A DNA stretch of 34,399 nt from an uncultured Pseudomonadota bacterium (GTDB lineage Bacteria; Pseudomonadota; Gammaproteobacteria; Methylococcales; Methylomonadaceae), in the NCBI GenBank assembly GCA_903877065.1, contig CAIRCR010000366.1, positions 1 to 34,399 of the forward strand, written 5' to 3'. The notes beneath the pieces are model-generated. The model saw nothing but the letters and a program-made list of their open reading frames with translations. It had not been told where the DNA came from and ran no database searches. The position numbers and the translations under genes are program-made. Below, one piece after another: positions 27,636 to 34,399 of this stretch (positions are counted from its first letter, which is position 1; the number at the start of each line of letters is the position of its first letter).

Positions 27636-28040
27636 ATGCCTTCTGTTTTTTTATTTCTCGGTGCAATGTGTGCTTTTTTAGGTGTCACTTTTGGGGCTTT
27701 CGGCGCACACGGTTTGAAAACCATGATTAGCCCCGAATTACTTGCCGTTTATCAAACGGGCGTGACGTATCAAATGTGGCACGCTTTCGGTCTGATTGCC
27801 ATTGCGTTAATACAGCAACACGACGCACAATCAAAATTACTCAAATGGGCGGGTGTGTTGATGTTTTTAGGGATTATTTTGTTTTCGGGCAGTTTGTATG
27901 CGTTAGCCATTTTTGATTTGCCCGAACTAGGAAAAATTACACCATTAGGCGGCGTGAGTTTTTTAATTGCGTGGTCATTGTTGATTATATTTTCAGGAAA
28001 AAAATCGATGAATCGCCGATACAAATCGTCGCGCTATTAA
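27636..28040 (+). CDS. DUF423 family inner-membrane protein (YgdD-like)
   Basis: A 134-residue protein with about four hydrophobic helices. It has the family features GAFGAHGLK near residue 24, YQTGVTYQMWHAFGL, and FSGSLYALA followed later by PLGGVSFLIAW. The biochemical role of DUF423 proteins is not established. It lies 2 bases after moaB and is followed by hflD, so it is probably in one transcript with both. Confidence 0.9.
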   Translation: MPSVFLFLGAMCAFLGVTFGAFGAHGLKTMISPELLAVYQTGVTYQMWHAFGLIAIALIQQHDAQSKLLKWAGVLMFLGIILFSGSLYALAIFDLPELGKITPLGGVSFLIAWSLLIIFSGKKSMNRRYKSSRY

Positions 28041-28057
28041 CTGTTAGGATGATTAAA

Positions 28058-28684
28058 ATGGAACTCAATACATTAACGCACCAAGTCATTGCATTAGCTG
28101 GAATCGCTCAATCGGCTGCATTAGTGCATCAATTGGCAACGAATGGAAAAGCCGATGAATTAGAACTTGAAACAACGTTAGGCAGTTTGCTCAAAACCGA
28201 TTCGGAAAGCGTTCTTGAAATTTACGGAAACGATTTAGCTAATTTGAAATTAGGTTTAGAACAGCTTGATAAACAGTTGACGGGCTACGAAATTACTTAT
28301 CCCGATCAAGCGCGTTATGCCGCTTCGATGGTGTTTTTGGAGCAAAAATTGAGTGAACAATCTGCCATGATTAAAACCATTTCAATTGGTATTGAACGCG
28401 CTAAAGCACAAACTGACCATTTCAGTGTGCTACATGAAAATGTGTTGGCGAATTTTGGCGATATTTATGTGCAAACTGTGAGCAAATTACAGCCGCGCAT
28501 TATGGTAAATGGCGTACCCGATTATTTGTCACGTCCTGACGTAGCAAACAAAATTCGGGCGTGTTTACTTGCAGGGATTCGTTCGGCAATGCTATGGAAA
28601 CAATGTGGTGGACGGCGTTGGAAATTTTTGTTGTATCGTAAAAAAATTCAAACGGAAACGCAGCGTTTGTTAGCGTTACTTTGA
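28058..28684 (+). CDS. hflD: HflD family protein
   Basis: A 208-residue protein matching HflD: VIALAGIAQSAALVHQLA at the N terminus, NLKLGLEQL in the middle, then ARYAASMVFLEQKL, LQPRIMVNGVPDYLSRPDVANKIRA and LLAGIRSAMLWKQCGG. In E. coli it is a peripheral membrane protein that affects phage lambda CII stability and is encoded beside mnmA. That neighbour is missing here. I chose the ATG at 28058 because AGGA lies 8 bases upstream and the family starts here. The frame extends back to 27971 inside the DUF423 gene, but that extension has no counterpart. prmC starts directly after its stop codon. Confidence 0.88.
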   Translation: MELNTLTHQVIALAGIAQSAALVHQLATNGKADELELETTLGSLLKTDSESVLEIYGNDLANLKLGLEQLDKQLTGYEITYPDQARYAASMVFLEQKLSEQSAMIKTISIGIERAKAQTDHFSVLHENVLANFGDIYVQTVSKLQPRIMVNGVPDYLSRPDVANKIRACLLAGIRSAMLWKQCGGRRWKFLLYRKKIQTETQRLLALL

Positions 28685-29560
28685 ATGTCCACAATTCAAA
28701 AACATTTAAATTTTGCGACAAATCAGCTCAATTCCGTTTCTGATTCTGCGCGTTTAGATGCAGAAGTTCTGTTGGCTTTTGTGTTAAAAAAAAACCGAAG
28801 TTATTTACGAGCATGGCACGACAAAACGTTAAATACATCAACGCTTGCACTTTTTGAATCGTTGATTTCACAACGCTTAGAAGGTGTGCCAATTGCTTAT
28901 ATCACGCGATCACGCGAATTTTGGTCGCGTGATTTTATTGTTTCTCCCGATGTGTTAATTCCACGCCCTGACACTGAATTATTGATTGAATTATGTTTGG
29001 AAGAAATCCCCAAAGATTCAACTTTTGAAATTTTAGACTTAGGGACGGGTTCTGGTGTCATTGCAATAACGTTGGCGGTAGAACGTCCCAAAGCAAAAAT
29101 TATCGCTGTCGATGCAAGTGCCAAAGCGTTAACCATCGCCCAAAAAAATGCTAAACAACACGACTGCAAAAATGTCCAATTCATTTTGAGTGATTGGTTT
29201 GCTTCTGTACCTGCAATTCAATTTGATTTAATCGTGAGTAATCCTCCCTATATTTCAGATGACGATAAACATTTATCACAAGGCGATGTTCGTTTCGAGC
29301 CTAAATCCGCGTTAATTTCTGCTGAAAATGGTTTGCGTGACATCAAAATAATCGCACAGCAAGCAAAAAAACATTTAACGACTGACGGGCAAATTTGGTT
29401 TGAGCATGGCTACAATCAAGCACTCGCGGTTCAAGCCATTTTGAACGAATTAAATTATGTTAACGTGCAAACATATCGAGATTTGGCAGGGCAATTGCGG
29501 GCAACGAAAGCATCTGCACCTGTTGATAAAATTCATCTTCAAGTAGATTGTTCCCCATAA
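28685..29560 (+). CDS. prmC: Release factor glutamine methyltransferase PrmC
   Basis: A 291-residue SAM-dependent methyltransferase. An N-terminal helical domain (about 1-85) with RLDAEVLLAFVL is followed by the Rossmann core with LDLGTGSGVIAI (about 117-128), VDASAKAL, and the NPPYIS motif (186-191) that binds the target Gln side chain. It modifies the GGQ glutamine of release factors RF1 and RF2. It abuts hflD with no gap. prfA, its frequent neighbour, is not here. Confidence 0.94.
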   Translation: MSTIQKHLNFATNQLNSVSDSARLDAEVLLAFVLKKNRSYLRAWHDKTLNTSTLALFESLISQRLEGVPIAYITRSREFWSRDFIVSPDVLIPRPDTELLIELCLEEIPKDSTFEILDLGTGSGVIAITLAVERPKAKIIAVDASAKALTIAQKNAKQHDCKNVQFILSDWFASVPAIQFDLIVSNPPYISDDDKHLSQGDVRFEPKSALISAENGLRDIKIIAQQAKKHLTTDGQIWFEHGYNQALAVQAILNELNYVNVQTYRDLAGQLRATKASAPVDKIHLQVDCSP

Positions 29561-29592
29561 AACAACACAGTTAGTAATTCAATGCGTTAGCT

Positions 29593-29622
29593 CTGCCTGC
29601 ATATCTATTTTTCCGTTATAAT
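29593..29622 (+). promoter_or_regulatory. Candidate promoter of glyQS
   Basis: A perfect TATAAT lies at 29617-29622. The best -35 at 18 bp spacing is CTGCCT (29593-29598), which is weak. The start would be near 29629, 29 bases before the GTG of glyQ. Confidence 0.5.
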
Positions 29623-29657
29623 TTACACATCTTTTTTCGTTTTAACTGGTCAATCTC

Positions 29658-30575
29658 GTGTCAAATACCAATCAAAAAGTAATCACCTTTCAAGGGCTAA
29701 TTTTGGCTCTACAAACTTATTGGGCGCAACAAGGTTGTGTGCTGTTGCAACCGCTCGATTTAGAAGTTGGCGCGGGAACATTTCACCCTGCAACTTTTTT
29801 ACGCGCAATTGGTCCAGAGCCTTGGCGTGCGGCTTATGTTCAACCTTCACGTCGTCCAACGGATGGACGTTTTGGTGACAATCCAAACCGCTTGCAACAT
29901 TATTATCAATTTCAAGTGATGCTAAAACCGTCACCTGCCGATATTCAAGATTTGTATTTGGGTTCGCTTAAACATTTAGGTTTTGATTTGTTAGAGCATG
30001 ATATTCGTTTTGTTGAAGACAATTGGGAATCACCCACTTTGGGCGCGTGGGGCTTAGGTTGGGAAGTATGGCTCAACGGTATGGAAGTGACGCAATTCAC
30101 CTATTTTCAACAAGTCGGTGGGCTGGAATGTCGCCCCGTTACAGGTGAAATTACTTACGGTTTAGAGCGTTTGGCGATGTATTTACAAGGCGTGAACAGC
30201 GTTTATGATTTGGTTTGGACAGAAACACCGCATGGCGTTGTGACTTACGGCGATGTATTTCATCAAAACGAAGTCGAAATGTCAGAATTTAATTTTGACC
30301 ACGCGAAAGTCGATTTTTTGTTTCACAGTTTTTTAACTTACGAACAAGAATGCCAAAAATTGATTTTAGAAGATTTGCCATTGCCCGCGTATGAAATGGT
30401 TTTGAAAGCCTCGCACACGTTTAATTTGCTTGATGCACGTCACGCAATTTCGGTCACAGAAAGGCAACGCTATATTTTACGAGTACGAAATTTATCAAAA
30501 TCAGTGGCTGAAACCTATTACGCCAAACGCGAAGCCTTAGGATTTCCTATGATAAACACGCAAGGAGCGAACTAA
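29658..30575 (+). CDS. glyQ: Glycyl-tRNA synthetase alpha subunit
   Basis: A 305-residue class II synthetase subunit almost identical in pattern to E. coli Gly[74 protein letters not shown] and [19 protein letters not shown]. With GlyS it charges tRNA-Gly. The start is a GTG at 29658, since no ATG lies between it and the conserved N terminus. glyS begins on the base after its stop codon. Confidence 0.96.
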   Translation: MSNTNQKVITFQGLILALQTYWAQQGCVLLQPLDLEVGAGTFHPATFLRAIGPEPWRAAYVQPSRRPTDGRFGDNPNRLQHYYQFQVMLKPSPADIQDLYLGSLKHLGFDLLEHDIRFVEDNWESPTLGAWGLGWEVWLNGMEVTQFTYFQQVGGLECRPVTGEITYGLERLAMYLQGVNSVYDLVWTETPHGVVTYGDVFHQNEVEMSEFNFDHAKVDFLFHSFLTYEQECQKLILEDLPLPAYEMVLKASHTFNLLDARHAISVTERQRYILRVRNLSKSVAETYYAKREALGFPMINTQGAN

Positions 30576-32633
30576 ATGACAGATCAACATTTATTATTTG
30601 AACTCGGTTGTGAAGAATTGCCGCCGAAAACGTTATTAAAACTAAGCAAGGCTTTATCCGATGGCATTGTGCAAGGCTTGAACGATGCTGAACTGGCTTT
30701 TTCAAACGTAAAAAGTTTTGCCACGCCAAGACGTTTGGCAGTTTTGATTGAAAACTTACAAGGTTCACAAGCCGATAAAACCGTGCAAAAAAGAGGTGTG
30801 TCCATTCAAGCCGCATTTCAAGCAGATAACACACCAAGCAAAGCCGCGTTAGCTTTCGCGCAAAGTTGTGGTGTTGAATTTGACCAATTGGAACGTTTAA
30901 AAACCGACAAAGGCGAATGGCTGGCTTGCACTCAAACGATTGCAGGTCAAACGACACAACAATTGATTCCTGACGTTATTCGCAAAAGTATTAGCTTGTT
31001 GCCGATTGCCAAACGAATGCGTTGGGGAAATTTTTCAGTTGAATTTGTAAGACCTGTTCATTGGGCGGTTTTGCTTTATGGTGAACACGTTATTGAAACT
31101 GAAATTTTAGGTTTGCAAACGGGCAATCAAACACGCGGTCATCGTTTTCACGCGCCACAAAATTTAACAATTTCAAAACCTGAAAATTACGTCGAAATTT
31201 TATTTTCTCAAGGCAAAGTGATAGCAGATTTTGAGCAACGTAAAAATCAGATTCGCGCCGATGCTGAAAAAGCGGCTTCTGTGGTGAATGGAATTGCTCA
31301 TATTGAAGACGATTTACTTGAAGAAATTGCCGCCTTAAACGAGTTTCCTGTTCCGATTACAGGGCATTTTGATGAGCGATTTTTAGTGTTACCCGCTGAA
31401 GTGTTGATTACGACAATGCAGGAAAATCAAAAATACTTTCCTGTTAAAAACGCCGATGGTTCGTTGCGTCCCTATTTCATCACGTTCAGCAATATCGAAA
31501 GCACAAATCCCGAATCAATCAAAAATGGCAATGAGCGTGTCGTTACACCGCGTTTGTCAGATGCAGAGTTTTTCTGGAAACAAGACCGTAAAAAATCACT
31601 TGCTGATTTCTCGCCACGTTTAGAAACCATCCTATTTCAAGAAAAATTAGGAACGGTTGCCGCAAAAGTTGAGCGACTTGTAAAACTTGCTGAATACATC
31701 GCACCGAAAATTAACGCTGATGTTGCGTTTGCAAAACGTGCCGCATTTTTAGCGAAAAATGATTTGATGACTGAAATGGTCGGTGAATTTGGCAATTTAC
31801 AAGGCACAATGGGGCGTTATTACGCCCTCGCAGACGGTGAAAATTCTATCGTCGCGCAAGCCATTGAAGAACATTATTTGCCAAAACAAGCAGGTGGCGC
31901 GACTCCGAACAGTGATATTGGTTGCGTCGTGGCGTTGGCTGAAAAAATTGATACGCTCACAGGTATTTTCAGTGCTGGGTTGTGTCCAACAGGCGATAAA
32001 GATCCGTATGCGTTACGTCGCGCCGCGCTTGGTGTGTTACGAATTTTGATTGAGCATAATTTAAAACTCGATATTCACGCGCTGACTCAATTTGCGTTGT
32101 CGTTATTTAGTCAAGAATTTGATAAAAGCAAAACGCAAACGCTTGTCATCGATTTCATTTTTGAACGTTTGAAAGGTTATTGCTTAGACAAGGGTTTTAC
32201 GGCTGACGAATTTGAAGCTGTTTTAGCCGTAAATCCAGCTGAACCGCTCGATTTTATGCAACGCTTGCAAGCGGTAAAAGCATTCCGTCAATTACCTGAA
32301 GCGGAAAGTTTAGCCGCAGCGAATAAACGAATTTTAAATATTTTGAAAAAATCCGATAAACCTTCTGCAACAGTTGGGAATTTGGTTAAACCTATTGAAA
32401 TTAGCTTATTTGAATTGGCTAAAAAATCCGCCACCGACATTGAGCCGTTGCTCGAAAAACGTGATTATCAAGCAACGCTGAATCGTTTGGCAGAATTAAA
32501 ACAACCTGTTGATGCGTTTTTTGATGGTGTGATGGTCAATTGTGATGATTTAGAACTTCGTGCAAATCGTTTGGCGTTGCTGAATTTGTTGTCACAGCAG
32601 TTTTTAACTTGCGCTGATATTTCAAAGTTGTAA
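30576..32633 (+). CDS. glyS: Glycyl-tRNA synthetase beta subunit
   Basis: A 685-residue protein matching GlyS: FELGCEELPPKTL at the start, SFATPRRLAVLIENL, MRWGNFSVEFVRPVHWAVLLYG, GHRFHAP, TMQENQKYFPV, LSDAEFFWKQDRK and GDKDPYALRRAALGVLRI. The C-terminal part (about 560-685) is the anticodon-binding region, ending in FFDGVMVNCDDLELRANRLALL. It binds tRNA-Gly in the alpha2-beta2 enzyme. The start directly abuts glyQ, with AGGAG in the end of that gene. Confidence 0.96.
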   Translation: MTDQHLLFELGCEELPPKTLLKLSKALSDGIVQGLNDAELAFSNVKSFATPRRLAVLIENLQGSQADKTVQKRGVSIQAAFQADNTPSKAALAFAQSCGVEFDQLERLKTDKGEWLACTQTIAGQTTQQLIPDVIRKSISLLPIAKRMRWGNFSVEFVRPVHWAVLLYGEHVIETEILGLQTGNQTRGHRFHAPQNLTISKPENYVEILFSQGKVIADFEQRKNQIRADAEKAASVVNGIAHIEDDLLEEIAALNEFPVPITGHFDERFLVLPAEVLITTMQENQKYFPVKNADGSLRPYFITFSNIESTNPESIKNGNERVVTPRLSDAEFFWKQDRKKSLADFSPRLETILFQEKLGTVAAKVERLVKLAEYIAPKINADVAFAKRAAFLAKNDLMTEMVGEFGNLQGTMGRYYALADGENSIVAQAIEEHYLPKQAGGATPNSDIGCVVALAEKIDTLTGIFSAGLCPTGDKDPYALRRAALGVLRILIEHNLKLDIHALTQFALSLFSQEFDKSKTQTLVIDFIFERLKGYCLDKGFTADEFEAVLAVNPAEPLDFMQRLQAVKAFRQLPEAESLAAANKRILNILKKSDKPSATVGNLVKPIEISLFELAKKSATDIEPLLEKRDYQATLNRLAELKQPVDAFFDGVMVNCDDLELRANRLALLNLLSQQFLTCADISKL

Positions 32634-32666
32634 GCGTAAAAATTTATTACAAAATAAGGTTGCAGC

Positions 32667-32748
<82 letters not shown>

Positions 32749-32768
<20 letters not shown>

Positions 32769-34399
32769 ATACTGCGTTTTGAGTGTCATGTTTGTTTGCT
32801 TAAATTCGCAAAACGTAATGGCAACGTGTAGTAAATCTGTTGAGCAGATGTTAGACGCGCCAATGGAAGAATTGCTGGAAACGCCCATCACAGTGGCATC
32901 TAACGTTTCTGTTGATCCCAAAAAACAACCCGCTTCAGTGACAGTGATTTCACGAGAACAACTGCAATTAAGCTCTGCTCGCACGCTTAACGAAGCCTTG
33001 ATGACTTATGTTCCAGGATATTTTGTTGCGGAAGGTCATAGCGATACCGTTGGGGCTTTTCGTGGGCTTGCCGCTGACAGCAATACAAAAATTATGATGC
33101 TGATCAACGGACATAATATAAATGCTGAACGTTTAGAAGGTATGCCCGATGGAATCATTAACGGCACTAATTTTGATTGGATTGAGCGCATTGAAATCGT
33201 GCGCGGTCCTGGTTCGGTGACGTTAGGGCAGGGTGCGTTGCAAGGTGTTATAAATATCGTGACGCGCACGGCGGATAATTTAGCCACGGATTGTGGTGAC
33301 GCTAAAGTGACTATGTTCAGTGGAGGCGGGTTAAATGGCGCAGTACAAGGCGGCATGGAAGCGGCGTTCAACCATGAAAACTATGACGGTTATTTATTTG
33401 TTCAACAAAAAAACTACGACGGTCAGCCTGTACGTCGTGAAGGTTGGGCGGCAAAATCGAGCTTAGTTGGCGACAGCGCACCAGGTTCTGATGGTGTGGT
33501 GGCAGATGTTGGACATCATTTGAAACGCACTGACAATTTGAGCGTGTTTGCCCATTTGCGTTATGGAGAATTGAATTTTGATATGCTGCATATTGACCAA
33601 ACGCGTGATATGTATTTTTTCTTTAGTGATGCCGATGGCAAGGGTGAAGAACTCAATTACTTTGGACTCAGTCACAACTTGGAATTTGCAAAAGATATTC
33701 GTTTGGAAAGTAAAGTCGATGCAACCATTGATGATGCGTCAAAGTACACCGTTCAAACGGGGAGTACAGCAGGTGGAAGTCGAGAAATACGATATGGCGT
33801 TAAAGAAGTTTTGCATTTAAATAATTTGTTGGAAGGGAACAATTTAGCGTTGGGTTCTGAGGCGCATCTTTATGAAATAGGTCTGAATAATTCAGATGGT
33901 GCAAATTTTATAATTAACAATATGTCCTTGCTGAATGGTGAAACGATTAGTTCTTTGAATCAAAAACATACCTTTATTTTTCCTTCTAATATCAATATCT
34001 ACAGCTTTTTTATTGAAGATAACTACCAAATCAATCCGTGGCTTACTCTGTTTGGTGGTCTGCGCCTTGATCAACATCAATACTGGGGTACTCATTATTC
34101 ACCGCGTATAGGTACGTTTATTACGCCTTGGCAAGATGGTTTGTTTCGTGTTTCTTATCAAGAAGGTGTTCGTGGCGCAGTGGGATTGGCTTACAGTGGC
34201 GGTTACGTTGGAGATGGTTTTTTAAGTTTGAACAATTTGAAAAAAATAGGCAGTGCAAACATACCAGGTTACAGCAGTGTATCGCCCGTTAAACCCGAAT
34301 CCTTGCAAACATTAGAGTTAGCATTTAATCAACAGCTCAATAAAAATTGGCAGTTTGAAAACGTTTTGTTTTACAGTAAATCGTCGCATACGATTGATG
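32749..34399 (+). CDS. TonB-dependent outer-membrane receptor, partial at window edge
   Basis: An open frame of 550 codons runs off the right edge. A signal-like segment (about 25 residues, ending QNVMA) is followed by a plug domain (about 50-170) with ASNVSVDPKKQPASVTVISR, LNEALMTYVPGYFV, FRGLAADSNTKIMMLING and the plug signature WIERIEIVRGPGSVTLGQGA. Beta-barrel strands follow (SFFIEDNYQINPWLTLFGGLRLD and SPRIGTFITPW). The family imports siderophores, haem, cobalamin or other scarce ligands using TonB energy; the substrate cannot be told here. The ATG at 32749 has no Shine-Dalgarno of its own, and the tract at 32693-32740 separates it from a well-placed upstream ATG in another frame. Expression is therefore probably set by repeat number, as in the tetranucleotide-repeat haemoglobin receptors of Haemophilus. 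Confidence 0.93.

Noticed and set aside
27971-28057. Extended hflD start inside the DUF423 gene
   Set aside because: The family N terminus and an AGGA site support 28058; the extension is a by-product of the overlapping frame.

Overview
The window reads as a stretch of chromosome from a free-living, AT-rich gammaproteobacterium. Supporting this are gammaproteobacterial-type Crp, PurT, SrmB, HflD and LptM, a tetrameric-type glycyl-tRNA synthetase split into glyQ and glyS, an NtrB kinase, and a sigma54/NtrC-controlled nitrate uptake operon. A sulphur-oxidiser or methanotroph lineage would fit, but nothing here proves the genus.

Layout. 1-1467 (minus): crp, then a short tetranucleotide-repeat leader ORF, an intrinsic terminator, and a single-domain response regulator with its own terminator. 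1567-2400 (plus): a small lipoprotein and fdxA. 2459-8118: a nitrate uptake operon (nrtA, nrtB, a fused double-ATPase nrtCD and an outer-membrane porin) with an NtrC box and a -24/-12 promoter in front and a terminator behind. 8108-10064 (minus): purT and a lytic transglycosylase. 10099-12321: a large PAS/coiled-coil histidine kinase. 12337-14022 (minus): sulfate permease genes cysT and cysW, with cysW interrupted by an in-frame TGA. 14229-16682: gltX and glnL (ntrB). 16657-17997 (minus): srmB. 18208-18331 (minus): tRNA-Leu(CAG) with a near-consensus promoter. 18440-20946: rnr and a tiny lptM-like lipoprotein gene. 21018-23506: a response regulator translationally overlapped with a hybrid histidine kinase ending in a BLUF blue-light domain. 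23526-24529 (minus): ccmG-ccmH. 24765-26690: an unassigned P-loop protein and a MetA-family acyltransferase. 26741-29560: a small unknown gene, moaB, a DUF423 gene, hflD and prmC. 29658-32633: glyQ-glyS. 32667-34399: a TonB-dependent receptor running off the right edge, preceded by a second tetranucleotide repeat.

The most interesting signal is a pair of AAGC microsatellites, one near each end of the window. Each lies in the same orientation directly behind an ATG that has a good Shine-Dalgarno sequence, which is the anatomy of a translational phase-variation (contingency) locus. At the right end 12 units put the well-positioned ATG out of frame with the TonB-dependent receptor, so this copy looks OFF; 11 or 14 units would make it ON. 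At the left end 17 units keep a leader ORF open across an intrinsic terminator, and its stop codon overlaps the Shine-Dalgarno of the response regulator. Loss or gain of one unit would stop translation before or at the terminator. That suggests a phase-variable attenuator controlling a signalling protein, a design I do not recognise from described systems.

Other points of note are the PAS-kinase-receiver-BLUF light sensor, a coherent asymmetry in the fused nitrate ATPase, the TGA at a likely cysteine position of cysW, and an ntrB gene without ntrC beside it.
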